A DNA stretch of 64,000 nt from Heliopora coerulea (Eukaryota > Cnidaria > Anthozoa > Scleralcyonacea > Helioporidae). The translations under genes and the position numbers were made by a program. The first letter of the stretch is position 1. The number at the start of each line of letters is the position of its first letter. Below, piece by piece: positions 26,801-33,975 of this stretch. The notes below the pieces were generated by a model. That model did not search any database and was not told the origin of the DNA. It saw only the letters and a program-made list of their open reading frames with translations. Location: the NCBI GenBank assembly GCA_030142905.1, contig JASJOG010000184.1:310001-374000 (forward strand), written 5' to 3'.

Positions 26801-29800
26801 TGGAATTTTTGGAAATTTGAGTAAAATCACAAATCAGAATTTTCTGATGTGGCTTGAGTACTGCAGCAGTCGTGATTGTTTGGTACATTTTGTGAGAAAG
26901 ATGCGATTTTTTACTGAATGTATTGGCATTGGGAATTTGCCATATTTCTTTGCAGAATTAATGTTGACACCATCAAATTTGTCTGATATACCAACTTTTT
27001 TTGTTAAATTATTCAGGCTAATAAACATGTTGAGGGAAGCAAGTAAAAATACTGAAATGTGGCAAAATGATTCGAATTCAACATGCCAAAAAATGTTTCA
27101 CTGATTGTAATATCTCATGCTAATGCAGAACTGTCCTCAACTTACTTGAAACTTGGCTCATTACCTCTTTTACCACTTCCAACTTAGAACATGTAAGGAA
27201 ATCCTTCCATAGTATTTCCTTGCTACAATTGTGGCAGATACTTCTAAAACTTCTATTGTTAACTAGAAGTTTTAAAAGTATACAGTGTAATATGAGATAC
27301 TCCTGCTTATGTTTTAAAAATCAGGAATACATTAAATGTAGCATTACATTGTTGCTTAACAAAGTCTATTGTTGTTATTTGAATGGTGGTACAGTCTTTG
27401 TAATAGAGTTTTAAATTCCAGAAGAATCATGAACCCTTTTCAATAATTAATTTGAACCTTGAATCAGCATTGATTGTGGTCAATATCAATTGATTCAATG
27501 GTGAACAGAACTAGATGTGGATTGCAAACACAATTAAAATTCTTTATGTAAACAATTACAGGATGAAAACCCTAAAATACAGTCATGCAAATTATTTTGT
27601 TGTACAGTTGATGAAGTACTGTTCAATCAAGAACAAAAGTAATTTCCCAGTAAAAATTGAATTTCCCCTATACACAATTTAAACTACAGTACACTGATAT
27701 TTTGGATAGTAAAAAAATAGCATTTTCATTGACAACAATTGAGTTAACCACCCAGTAAACAAATTAGTTCCCAGTGGAATGGGAAATATAATCCCTTCAG
27801 CCAGGCCTCTCACGTTTGAAATTTGGCGCAAGCAGTCTATCACGCGGGCAGATTATGTTGTGTGCGTGATTAATTAACAACAAATTGGAGGAGGGGATTG
27901 TCAAAAAAATAAAAAATCTTTCAATTTTCTCGTAATTACATTAATTTAATTCTGATATGAATACAATGTCATATCAATGTTTTTTATAACAAAAGGAACA
28001 GAAACGTTAAGATATTGCTTCAGTCCAAGTCACTTTTGAAGTCCTCTTGGAAAAGTTTAAATTCACTGTCCTCACTTCTGCTTTCGTTTTGGTCAAGTGT
28101 TGCATGGACCTCGTCAACAATGTTAACGATATTTCTCACTGACATAAGTTCATTTGGTTGAGACCTTTTTCCATCTGTTTGATGTCATATATATGTTTCA
28201 ACAACATGCTCTAATATGGCCTCTTTCTCTTCTCTGCTCCAAAGTGGATTGTTTCCATAGGTGATAAGGCTTTCATTCAAGATAGGAGTGTTTTGAAAAC
28301 AAAACAGTTTGACAGGCGAGCAGAAATTAACACTTGCACGTGTGATCATTCACACGTGTAACATTAGTGGGGTGTATGCCTGCGTGCTCACACGCAATCA
28401 TGTGCATCCCACTGAGAGGCCTGCCTTCAGCCCCTTCTCTAAGTCTGCTCCTGTTCTCAAACCAAATGCTAACAATATATAATGCAAACAAGACATAATC
28501 TGCTCCTATTTTATTATTCATCTTTACAATAGGAGCTAAAGAAAATGGATGATTTGTGAAAAAAAGAAAATGTGCCACTACTCAAATGGCTGATAGTCAC
28601 TGACTGAGAAAGTCACTCGCTATTTTTATAGTTCATTAGACTGAGAGTGAGAGGGGTGGTAAACAAGAGCAAGATACATGCAGATGTCTCAATATATCAT
28701 GAAATAAAAACATATGAGAGTAAGAAAAAAAATTATATCAGGTTTGACAAAGCCAAATTTGAAAATAATTAGCCTTTCTTGTAGGCTGTGGCTATCCTTT
28801 CTATCTACAGCAGTTGTAGTGGTATAAGCTTTCATGTCTCAAATTGAATGACTGGGACTATTAAATGGCAGGGACTATTAAATGGCAGGTAATATGGTAG
28901 TCAAAATCTCTGTTGTTTATGGAGCAATAATATTTGGATGTTTGTAATTTTTTATAAAGAAAAGATGCTCAGAACAAAGATGTTTACATCATTTGGAATA
29001 CTTTATTGGATATCCTTCATGTTCTTCAGTAATTCTGATAGGAGCCATTGTATTGTCAACAACTGACAAGATACTAAGTTGTGCAACTGAGCAGTTAATC
29101 TACATTACCAGCAAGTGAGTAATATTTTAGAAATAGTGTAAAAACCACAAAATAATAGATAAGAAATAGATGGAGTCTGATTTGATGTAATGACTTTCTT
29201 TCTTACAAATAATTGAGTTATGCTACAAAAATTGAAATCACATGGACTTGACTGGCCTTAAACAAACTTGTGAAATTAATTTGAACAAAGTTACCTTTGT
29301 TATGTTACAGTTTAATGCAATTAAAAAGGCAAATATTCCCATTTGAAAATAAAGAGAAGGTTGTTTACTTCAGGTCACTTGTAAGGAGTGTACTATTTGA
29401 CGTTTTGATCAAGCTATTTGAGAACACACTTCCAGAGTTTTTGTGGTGGCATATTCTTAAACTGTACCCTCATTAAGTTTAAATGCCCACTTCTGTCATA
29501 TGGTCTTCGATTGGAATTATGCTTCACTTTAGATGTAAGGTCTCACATAACAATTGTAAACGATAATTAACCGTTAGTAACTAACAATTATTTTCATCTG
29601 TAAACAAGACTGCGTCGTACACAGCGACCATCTTTATGGTCCACTCACAAACTTCGTATACATTCAGATTGGTACTGAGAATTATTCTTGTGCTGTATGG
29701 AAGATTATTTGAATAAATCCTTACCTTCATTGGAGTTTGCTGTTGCTGGCGTTGTTCAGCATATGTAGGGAATTGCCCACCCGGAGGGCGAAGGCTATGT

Positions 29801-30020
29801 GTCTGATACGAATGACCATCACCATTCACCATACCAGCTTGAGATGGAAGATACGGTGGACGCGCGCTCTGATCTTGCATCGGCGGTCCTGTCATTAGGT
29901 TTGGTTGCGGACTGAAAAATCCAGATTTTAACTATTTTCCAAGTTCACAAACAATTACTGTGTATAAAAAAATTATTCACACCGTAATCAAATGCAATTT
30001 TCCTCTTACCTGTACGCCAT
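1650..30020 (-). CDS. SEC24: Sec24C/D-like COPII coat cargo adaptor, 21 coding exons, 3' end outside window
   Basis: Sec24 pairs with Sec23 in the inner COPII coat on ER exit sites and selects cargo. I joined 21 exons (listed separately); their lengths sum to 2637 nt, 879 codons, with every phase compatible. Residues 1-314 are Pro/Gln/Gly-rich and disordered. The zinc finger is at about 410-435 (C410, C413, C432, C435). The trunk follows, with [11 protein letters not shown] and VGFVTYN near 490-535 and LAQPQMM near 550. The beta-sandwich ([17 protein letters not shown]) and helical domain ([20 protein letters not shown]) run to 879. About 200 residues, including the gelsolin-like domain, must lie left of base 1650. 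The extended N-terminus fits the C/D subgroup rather than A/B (family knowledge). Introns carry many transposons. All introns are GT-AG except one GC-AG. Confidence 0.95.
1769..3201. other. Sec24 intron between exons 20 and 21
   Basis: No coding signal. Around 1955-2020 are several GTTTCGAAACG/AGTTTCGGCAG strings that look like decayed repeat ends. Nothing else was recognised. Confidence 0.5.
3202..3340 (-). CDS. SEC24: Sec24 exon 20, helical domain
   Basis: Residues 794-839: [20 protein letters not shown], then NQLTDLF and NYMAKH. Acceptor TTGTTGTAG, donor GTATGC, phase 0 in, 1 out. Confidence 0.95.
4302..4364 (-). CDS. SEC24: Sec24 exon 19, GC donor
   Basis: 21 codons (773-793): [21 protein letters not shown] without its first residue matches the conserved KHDD region. 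Acceptor TTGACTAG follows a long T run. The donor is CAG then GCAAGT, the usual consensus for GC-AG introns. Reading on instead gives stops within 17 codons, whereas splicing restores the family sequence LQCALLYT. Part of this exon is duplicated at about 4499-4636. Confidence 0.9.
4314..4636 (-). repeat. Local direct duplication covering part of Sec24 exon 19 and its upstream intron
   Basis: Bases 4314-4455 and 4499-4636 are near copies in the same orientation, separated by a TA microsatellite (4474-4497). The shared block contains the last bases of the intron, the T-rich tract, the TTGACTAG acceptor and the first 42 coding bases of exon 19 unchanged. The upstream copy (4499-4636) lacks the GC donor and runs into TA repeats, so it is a pseudo-exon. 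Confidence 0.85.
4928..5010 (-). CDS. SEC24: Sec24 exon 18
   Basis: Residues 745-772: [19 protein letters not shown], beta-sandwich domain. Acceptor CTATAG, donor GTAAGA, phase 1 in, 0 out. Confidence 0.94.
5177..5273 (-). CDS. SEC24: Sec24 exon 17
   Basis: Residues 713-744: [19 protein letters not shown] and then MRLRTSTG, entering the beta-sandwich. Acceptor GCTATAG, donor GTTAGT, phase 0 in, 1 out. Confidence 0.94.
5374..6548. other. Sec24 intron with a GCTCGAAACGTT repeat motif
   Basis: Intron between exons 16 and 17. At 5836-5853 it carries GCCTTTGCTCGAAACGTT, a motif also found at 17021-17045 and 59561-59581 and typical of Penelope-type ends in my recollection. No coding signal. Confidence 0.4.
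6549..6719 (-). CDS. SEC24: Sec24 exon 16
   Basis: 57 codons (656-712): [20 protein letters not shown] and [12 protein letters not shown], the end of the trunk. Acceptor TTCGTTAG, donor GTCAGT, phase 0 to 0. Confidence 0.95.
7417..7533 (-). CDS. SEC24: Sec24 exon 15
   Basis: 39 codons (617-655): [19 protein letters not shown] followed by [15 protein letters not shown]. Acceptor TTTAAG, donor GTATAG, phase 0 to 0. Confidence 0.95.
7635..7728 (-). CDS. SEC24: Sec24 exon 14
   Basis: Residues 585-616: [18 protein letters not shown], then QAGLDALK. A long A run on the plus strand just outside gives the polypyrimidine tract. Donor GTAAAT, phase 2 in, 0 out. Confidence 0.95.
8497..8530 (-). repeat. 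Short dispersed repeat fragment (CACCTCCACTTCGGT)
   Basis: AATTCACCTCCACTTCGGT plus AATAATTGTT here is the reverse complement of a segment at about 13936-13962. It lies in the intron just past the exon 13 donor. Only a short fragment of the family is present. Confidence 0.55.
8581..8693 (-). CDS. SEC24: Sec24 exon 13
   Basis: Residues 548-584: [20 protein letters not shown], then LLDGFLVN, typical of Sec24C/D. Acceptor TTTTAG, donor GTATGT, phase 0 in, 2 out. Confidence 0.96.
8694..10848. other. Sec24 intron, nothing recognised
   Basis: AT-rich sequence with stop codons in all frames and no long ORF. No transposon ends, tRNA-like boxes or strong hairpins were seen. Confidence 0.4.
10849..10927 (-). 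CDS. SEC24: Sec24 exon 12
   Basis: Residues 521-547, ending [18 protein letters not shown], a trunk-domain signature. Acceptor TCTTTTCAG, donor GTAACT, phase 2 in, 0 out. Confidence 0.95.
11531..11655 (-). CDS. SEC24: Sec24 exon 11, start of trunk
   Basis: Residues 480-520, beginning [20 protein letters not shown]: the vWA-like trunk domain that contacts Sec23. Acceptor CTGTAG, donor GTAAG, phase 0 in, 2 out. Confidence 0.95.
12588..12703 (-). CDS. SEC24: Sec24 exon 10
   Basis: Residues 441-479: [17 protein letters not shown], then [19 protein letters not shown]. This short exon is found by homology to the family and by phase (1 in, 0 out). Acceptor TTTCTAG, donor GTAATG. Confidence 0.95.
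13053..13182. repeat. Hairpin MITE-like inverted repeat
   Basis: AAAGGCCTCCAATTTGGACT at 13053 returns as its reverse complement ending in TTGGAGGCCTTT at 13182, with arms of about 40 bp continuing through GACCGG and TTTTCAA. The centre holds paired GGAATTCC-type strings. No coding capacity. It sits in the intron upstream of Sec24 exon 10. Confidence 0.8.
13782..13821. repeat. (TA)n microsatellite
   Basis: Uninterrupted TA dinucleotides directly before the 13821-13965 dispersed repeat. Confidence 0.95.
13821..13965 (-). repeat. Dispersed repeat, copy 1
   Basis: Contains TCGAGATTAGTACCCTCGCA and CACCACGCGTG, which recur in reverse complement at about 33693-33812. Its right part, ACCGAAGTGGAGGTGA, recurs at 8497-8530. 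Probably a short nonautonomous element; no A/B boxes or TIR were identified. Confidence 0.7.
14891..15029 (-). CDS. SEC24: Sec24 exon 9, zinc finger
   Basis: Residues 395-440 carry the zf-Sec23/Sec24 finger: [26 protein letters not shown]. The four cysteines are C410, C413, C432 and C435. Acceptor TTTCAG, donor GTACGT, phase 0 in, 1 out. This exon was the first firm identifier of the gene. Confidence 0.97.
15518..15645 (-). CDS. SEC24: Sec24 exon 8
   Basis: Residues 352-394: [16 protein letters not shown] and then the PFAEIPGEE stretch that precedes the zinc finger. Acceptor TTTTGCAG, donor GTACAA, phase 1 to 0. Confidence 0.95.
15735..15846 (-). CDS. SEC24: Sec24 exon 7
   Basis: Residues 315-351, start of the Sec24 core: IQVMKDD, then [18 protein letters not shown]. 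Acceptor TTTCCAG, donor GTAATG, phase 0 in, 1 out. Confidence 0.95.
16742..16867 (-). CDS. SEC24: Sec24 exon 6
   Basis: Residues 273-314, ending [11 protein letters not shown], the conserved linker just before the Sec24 core in C/D members. Acceptor TTTTTAG, donor GTAAGC, phase 0 to 0. Confidence 0.94.
17021..17045 (+). repeat. Penelope-end-like motif
   Basis: AAGGGCCTTCGCTCGAAACG followed by TCAGC. Related strings lie at 5836 and 59561. Likely a remnant of a retroelement end; no attached protein is visible. Confidence 0.4.
17685..17750. repeat. CGACGGCAA hairpin repeat, copy 1
   Basis: AAATCTTCGACGGCAA, an A/T loop and TTGCCGTCG form a 9-bp stem, followed by GGCGGCAACTCGACGGCAA. A second copy in the same orientation is at 18236-18290. 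Confidence 0.75.
18236..18290. repeat. CGACGGCAA hairpin repeat, copy 2
   Basis: Same AAATCTTCGACGGCAA stem-loop as at 17685, then TTTCGGCGGCATT. The two copies are about 550 bp apart as direct repeats and could bound a small element or be two solo copies. Confidence 0.7.
18531..18578. repeat. (TATG)n microsatellite
   Basis: About twelve TATG/TGTA units after a TATA stretch, abutting the first tRNA-like SINE. Confidence 0.95.
18584..18700 (-). mobile_element. tRNA-derived SINE-like repeat, copy 1
   Basis: On the minus strand, 18698-18625 reads GACCCTATAGTCTAGTGG ... GGGTTCGATTCCCGT TGGGGAGC. TAGTCTAGTGG fits the pol III A box and GGTTCGATTCC the B box. The acceptor stem does not pair well, so it is tRNA-related rather than a functional tRNA. 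The tail AGTTTTCTGAGATAAAGC is shared with copy 2. Confidence 0.75.
18866..18985 (+). mobile_element. tRNA-derived SINE-like repeat, copy 2
   Basis: Nearly identical to the 18584-18700 copy but in opposite orientation. The A box has one change (TAGTCTTGTGG); the B box GGTTCGATTCC is intact. Flanking arms at 18801-18865 and 18986-19038 (GTGTAGATGTTTGTAAGCTT) are also inverted, so the pair sits inside a larger palindrome. Confidence 0.75.
19034..19076. repeat. (TA)n microsatellite, Tc1 target
   Basis: Pure TA dinucleotides interrupted by the Tc1 insertion; TATATATA resumes at 20672. Confidence 0.95.
19077..20671 (+). mobile_element. Tc1-type DNA transposon, full length with both TIRs
   Basis: CAGGTGCGCTCATAAGTT starts both inverted ends. 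The TIRs run about 30 bp with one mismatch (GTTACTGG versus GTTATTGG) plus a T tract. TA dinucleotides flank each end (19075-76, 20672-73), inside a (TA)n tract. The 1595-bp element encodes one transposase, inactivated by two stops. It lies in a Sec24 intron, antisense to that gene. Confidence 0.95.
19391..20434 (+). pseudogene. Tc1-type transposase with two in-frame stops
   Basis: A single frame runs from ATG 19391 to the terminal TGA at 20434, interrupted only by TAG (20126-20128) and TGA (20207-20209). The N-terminus has two helix-turn-helix regions ([20 protein letters not shown], near residues 34-55) and GRPRKTT. The catalytic triad is visible: D in WSDESSF, D in [11 protein letters not shown] in [11 protein letters not shown], the DD34E pattern of Tc1. 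Length (about 347 positions) is normal for the family. Two point changes account for the loss, so decay is recent. No frameshift is needed. Confidence 0.95.
20745..20977 (-). CDS. SEC24: Sec24 exon 5
   Basis: Residues 195-272, Pro/Gly/Met-rich, ending MGPANGP before a GTAAGT donor. A Tc1 element lies in the following intron, 73 bp past the donor. Confidence 0.9.
22040..22483 (+). pseudogene. Penelope-type GIY-YIG endonuclease domain, C-terminal fragment
   Basis: The reading frame opens before ATG 22091 and holds [19 protein letters not shown], the GIY-YIG signature (Y..I, YIG), then RLSEH and HFLECEHAH. This cysteine-containing version is typical of the nuclease that follows the reverse transcriptase in Penelope elements, where it nicks target DNA. 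Only about 145 residues remain, so the protein is a fragment. Confidence 0.88.
22694..22722 (+). ncRNA. Hammerhead-ribozyme-like motif in Penelope 3' region
   Basis: CTGAAGA, then a 6-bp stem GACTTT/AAAGTC, then GAAA: the arrangement CUGANGA-stem II-GAAA of the hammerhead core. One extra T sits between the core and the stem, and I could not confirm stems I and III. Penelope elements are known to carry hammerheads. Activity is not claimed. Confidence 0.4.
23258..23558 (-). CDS. SEC24: Sec24 exon 4
   Basis: Residues 95-194, from [10 protein letters not shown] to SHPPGTIN, rich in Pro, Gln and Gly. Acceptor CTCTAG, donor GTATTT (weak). Phase 0 in, 1 out, completed by GG in exon 5. Confidence 0.87.
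23730..23761. repeat. 32-bp perfect palindrome
   Basis: GAGTGCCCATATACCT followed immediately by its exact reverse complement, no loop. A partial AAGTGCCCACATACCT lies 30 bp upstream. In the intron upstream of Sec24 exon 4. Confidence 0.9.
23824..23897. repeat. (TC)n then (TA)n compound microsatellite
   Basis: ATCTCT units grading into pure TC, followed by TA repeats and ACAT units. Confidence 0.95.
24320..24341. repeat. (TA)n microsatellite
   Basis: Short pure TA tract in a Sec24 intron that is otherwise without recognisable features from 23900 to 25147. Confidence 0.9.
25148..25231 (-). CDS. SEC24: Sec24 exon 3
   Basis: 28 codons (residues 67-94), phase 0 to 0, beginning [10 protein letters not shown] and ending GNAQQ. 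Acceptor CAACAG, donor GTATG. Low-complexity Pro/Gln sequence like its neighbours. A symmetric exon, so it could be skipped without a frameshift. Confidence 0.8.
25232..27793. other. Long Sec24 intron, no gene recognised
   Basis: Intron between exons 2 and 3. Open frames are short and lack homology. No TIR, tRNA-like box or retrotransposon motif was recognised in this part. Confidence 0.4.
27802..28423 (-). mobile_element. hAT-like element with 8-bp target duplication
   Basis: CAGGCCTCTCA at the left end matches TGAGAGGCCTG at the right end. CCTTCAGC flanks both sides (27794-27801 and 28424-28431): an 8-bp duplication as in hAT elements. On the minus strand a frame with one stop reads [16 protein letters not shown] ... 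[18 protein letters not shown] before a stop near 28018, probably a remnant of an element-encoded protein. 622 bp, nonautonomous. Confidence 0.75.
28432..29724. other. Remainder of Sec24 intron, nothing recognised
   Basis: AT-rich, no coding signal. CAGGGACTATTAAATGGCAG-type short tandem duplication near 28850-28890. Confidence 0.35.
29725..29911 (-). CDS. SEC24: Sec24 exon 2
   Basis: Residues about 4-66: Pro/Gln-rich, disordered N-terminal region ending in QQQQTPMK. Acceptor TTTTTCAG, donor GTAAGG. Phase 2 in, phase 0 out. Confidence 0.88.
30010..30020 (-). CDS. SEC24: Sec24 exon 1 (coding part)
   Basis: Eleven coding bases, ATG GCG TAC AG, followed by a GTAAG donor. Joined to exon 2 it reads MAYSPQPNL. 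The start was chosen because it is the first ATG upstream with a good donor in the right phase. The tiny first coding exon makes this call less certain than the rest. Confidence 0.75.
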
Positions 30021-30475
30021 AAGGGCCTACACTTTACAGCGCTTTAATCTAACAAGTAGCTTTCGATTTTCAAAGACCTTCCAACAATAAGAAATTGAGA
30101 TCAAGCAAAAAGCAGCCCACAACGTTTCAGTGATTAGTCTCCCTTGATAAACAAGAAATACGCGCTGGATTTTGACAAAATAAGTGGTTAAAAACAGATA
30201 AAATGCCACGTAGTTATTGCGGCCATTGTTAACGATCTCCCGGATGTGTTATACAGGGTCACTGCTGTACTCAAGCACAGATTGACCGTGTGCTCGTAAC
30301 TCCAAAATAGCAAAAACAGCCACCCTTGACTGTGTTTACGTTCTTTGAGAAATTTATGCTCTTGATTTGCCTTCATCTTTTCATTTCAATGAAAAGAAAG
30401 GGCTTATCTTGAATATTATCATTCAAAATTTCAAATGATGGAGCTTACTCGAAATCTCTCCGAAACAGGAATACT
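30021..30475 (-). promoter_or_regulatory. Probable Sec24 5' UTR and promoter region
   Basis: Sequence immediately upstream of the Sec24 start. No TATA box at a convincing distance and no obvious initiator were seen, so this call rests on position alone. Confidence 0.35.
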
Positions 30476-30477
30476 CT

Positions 30478-30592
30478 AAATGGCGCGGTTCGCGCGCGGG
30501 TAAATGGCACGGTACGCGGGTAAATTGCGCGGGTCGCGGGTAAGTGGCGAGGGTCGCGGGTAATTGGCGCTGGTCGCCGGTAATCTTTTACA
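30478..30592. repeat. GC-rich degenerate tandem array
   Basis: Five to six units of about 20 bp around TGGCGCGGGTCGCGGGTAA. A related array in inverted orientation (TTTACCCATGACCCTAGCC) lies at 33283-33325. Confidence 0.75.
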
Positions 30593-30692
30593 TTTTCAAA
30601 GTTCGCTGATTATTTTACGATTTCAGAATGGTAACCAAAAGCGGATGACTGTGAGAGAAAGCGGATACGGGATTTAATGGGCAAAATGCAAG

Positions 30693-31951
30693 AATTTTTG
30701 AAAAGCTAATCTACGACCAGATCTTTGAATATTTAAACAACTATAACTTACTAACAAATTCCCAACATGGGTTTCGACCTTTTCATTCAACAGTTACTGC
30801 GTTATTAGACATTACTAATAAATGGTATCAAAGTATTGATATCGGCAAAATTAATGGGGTCGTATTTTTGGCTCTCAAAAAAGCATTTGATACTGTTGAT
30901 CATGATATTTTGTTAGATAAAATTGGACATTATGGAATTAAGGGGTCTGCGTATTCCTGGCTAAAGTCTTATCTGTCAAACAGGTCCCAGTATTGCTATG
31001 TGAATGACAACCAATCTAGCCCGTTAATAATGAAAACAGGTATACCACAAGGTTCAGGCCTAGGACCATTGTTATTTCTTATATACATCAATGATTTACC
31101 AAATTGCTCAGAAAAGACAGAACCGCATTTGTTTGCTGACGATACTCAAATTGCAACAGCAAGCCATGATATAAATGAAATTGTTGAAACATTGAGCTAT
31201 GGTTTAAATAATGTTGCGAAATGGTTGTCCGCAAACAAATTAACTCTTAATAAAAGCAAAACAGAGTATATGTTCATTGGTTCTAAGAGACGATTGAGCC
31301 AATTAACATCTAACCCAACTATATATGTAGGAAATTTCAATATTAAAAGGGTAGAAAAGACAAAATCCTTGGGTTTGAATATAGATGTGTCTTTGAGCTG
31401 GAATGCGCACGTAGACTACATTATAAGTAAAGTCACTTCAGGTCTTGGTATTCTTCGACAGTTACGAGATACGGTTGATTTCTCTACCTTACTAGTTATA
31501 TACAAATCGTTAATCCAACCGTATTTCGATTATTGTGCACAAATATGGGGTTGTCTCGGTAGTACATTATCAAATAAACTACAGAAACTCCAAAATGGAG
31601 CATTTCGTATGATTACTAGGGAGAGTTATTCAACAAGATCAACTGACATTCTAAGTAGACTAAACATTCCAAATCTTGAGCAAAGAAGAAATCAGCAACT
31701 TTCGATTCCTATGTACAAAATAAATAAGAAATTGCTCCCCGACTACTTGGGAGATATGTTTACAAATACCTGTGATATACATAATCATAATACTAGGCAG
31801 TCAGATGTCAATTTGGCTTTGGCAAAGCCAAGAACAAATTATATGAAATGCTCATTTTGCTATAGAGGCGCAGAAAATTGGAATACATTACACAAACAGC
31901 CTTAAAAAATCAGAAAGCGTTACCATTTTCAAATCTTTACTAAGACGGTGA
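30693..31951 (+). pseudogene. LINE reverse transcriptase, truncated and catalytically damaged
   Basis: Motifs in order: HGFRPFHSTVTALLD, LALKKAFDTVDHDIL, GIPQGSGLGPLLF, IYINDLP, LFADD, LTLNKSKTE, PYFDYCAQIWG. The first catalytic Asp of motif A (FIDLKKAFD in the sister copy) is Ala here, so polymerase activity is not expected even though FADD is intact. The main frame stops at 31905; a one-base shift continues the homology (KKSESVTIFKSLLRR) to TGA at 31949-31951. Confidence 0.92.
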
Positions 31952-32107
31952 TTTGTTTATCTATTAATTTTAGTTTTATTATTGTAAATAATAGTTAAGA
32001 ATAGTTTGTTAAATCATGTAAATAAGCACGGCCAGTTGGAAGATCACTCTTTTCTTTTCTTTTCCCTTTTTATAATAGTGAAATTGTACCGGGTTAAAAT
32101 ATTGTAA

Positions 32108-32108
<1 letters not shown>

Positions 32109-32154
<46 letters not shown>
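32109..32154. repeat. (TAA)n microsatellite, LINE tail
   Basis: Pure TAA units at the end of the LINE. Confidence 0.95.
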
Positions 32155-32155
<1 letters not shown>

Positions 32156-32156
<1 letters not shown>

Positions 32157-33282
32157 AATAATGAGAGGTGAAGACGGGTTAAGGTAGCCGCGTACGTACT
32201 AAAAGTAAAAATTCGTATTTACAGAGAACTGAGAGAAGCGTAACTTGCAAACTTTAAGCCGCACACTCAACACAATAACAGTGAAATATTCAGGTCAATT
32301 ACAGTATAACAAGGAGTGCTTTAGCAGATGAACTGAATTCCATCATGAAAAGCCTTGCCCAAGGTCGTAGCGCATTTGGGATCTGTAGACGGTCGGTAGC
32401 ATCTTCGTTTCGTGCTTGGAATCGTTTCATAAGTGAATAATTATGTATATTTCTATACGGCTCCTTGGAAAACACACTATTATACAGTTTAAAGGACTAC
32501 CGTATATGTAAATAAGATTAAATAAATAAATAAATAGATAAATAAATAAATAAGTCTTTACGGTAAACGCCCTTCAGTATAGTCAGGGCCGAATTCCCGA
32601 GACAAGAGTGTGGCAAAGTTGCTGTAATAGCAATGTTCATTTTAGATTAAACCACTAAATCTAACCCTAACACTAATCAAAAGCAAGTCCTAACGTTAAA
32701 AAAACACAATTAATTATATCGATAATCATAAAAGCTAAACCTAACTCATTAAAAAAAGCTGAAGAAAAACTAAGGACAGAAGAACGTGAACTAATATAAC
32801 CTATTCCTCATACGGCTCGATCTGTACTGTCTCGCACCCTATGAAAAACAAATAATGAAGTTTGGTACAAAAAATTAGTAACGAAACCGCGGGCGTAATT
32901 ACCTCCTTTGTTTTGATCGAGTCAAACCAAGCCCAGAAAGACACGGAAGTAACACTGAAGTCAACACAGGTTAACGTTATCTTATTCAGAAATCGTAATC
33001 ATGTTGTTAAGTCCGATGATTTGTCCTTGCCTTTTTTATCAACACATGAAGCAAACAAGTTAACGTTATTTTATTGCAGAATCCTAAGCAAGTTGTTAAC
33101 TCCAACGATTTGTCCTGGCCTTTTTTATTGTGATATTGGTGATCAATGGGTTTTGAAAACCCAAATATAGTGTCTTCTGATTTGTCTCTGATTTGCACGA
33201 TACAAATTTACCGGCCAAACTCGAAAAAGAACGGAAGAGGCAGCACGACTTTTAAAATAACCCGAGCCAATCTAGCATGAAT
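32156..33282. other. Intergenic sequence after the LINE
   Basis: Contains an (AAAT)n tract at 32518-32554, TCTAACCCTAACAC near 32655, and a duplicated TTGTCCT(T/G)GCCTTTTTTAT segment at about 33020 and 33110. No gene seen. Confidence 0.4.
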
Positions 33283-33325
33283 CTGCGCCATTTACCCATG
33301 ACCCTAGCCACTTACCCGCGCTAAA
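33283..33325. repeat. Inverted counterpart of the GC-rich array
   Basis: GCGCCATTTACCCATGACCC then CACTTACCCGCGC is the reverse complement of the unit at 30478. The two arrays frame about 2.7 kb that contains the LINE copy. Confidence 0.6.
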
Positions 33326-33481
33326 TAAACTATCTCTGTGAAACGTTACATAATTGTTTCAGATTGTTTCAGCTACTCACTTTCTACATTGACGCGCAGC
33401 TGTTTTACGTGAGAAATTGCCGTCATAGGAAAATCTTGGAATTTCAGTGGTTCTAAGATTCAAAATTATACCGAATGTTAT

Positions 33482-33592
33482 GGTTAGGATTAGGATTAGA
33501 ATTAGGGTTAGGGTTAGGATTCGGGATAAGATTATGATCGTAACCGTAATCCTAACATTAACTCTAAACCTAACCCTAATCCTAATCCTAAC
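33482..33592. repeat. Degenerate telomere-like TTAGGG repeats in inverted halves
   Basis: Left half has GGATTAGAATTAGGGTTAGG units; right half has CTAACCCTAATCCTAATCC. TTAGGG is the usual metazoan telomere unit. The tract is short and imperfect, so interstitial. Confidence 0.7.
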
Positions 33593-33692
33593 TGTTGACG
33601 TGTTACCTCCAGTGACATTTTAACTTAAACCCCAATGATTTTTACTCGGGCCACTTGTGACATGCCGAGTCTAGATTTCTGGGCTCGGTTTC

Positions 33693-33812
33693 TGTGTTTT
33701 CCCCTCGCCCACCATGCGAAGCGCGGTGCGAGGGTACTAATCTCGATGTGCGTGGAGTGCTTTTACACGCATGGTGACTAGGGTGAAAAATTCCATGTTT
33801 GTATATAGGTTT
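33693..33812 (+). repeat. Dispersed repeat, copy 2
   Basis: Carries GCGAGGGTACTAATCTCGA and TTACACGCATGGTGAC, inverted relative to 13821-13935. Marks the left border of the transposon cluster. Confidence 0.7.
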
Positions 33813-33975
33813 CTATCCACGGATTCGGATCACTCAAGAATACCGTGTGCCAGCATGGAAACTGGTATGTTGTTGACCAAACCTTGCTTAGGTTGCTTAG
33901 ACCCGTTCACACAATACCGGTACGAAACTGCACCAGTATCAAAATATCACGGTACGAACCTGTTCACACGATACC

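Larger units (their letters stand above)
30690..32155 (+). mobile_element. CR1/L2-like LINE, 5'-truncated, TAA-tailed
   Basis: Starts within the reverse transcriptase (RIFEKLIYDQIF), continues to the 3' UTR and ends in a (TAA)n tract at 32109-32154, the usual simple-repeat tail of this LINE type. The endonuclease is absent. Related to the fuller copy at 54990-58738. Confidence 0.9.
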
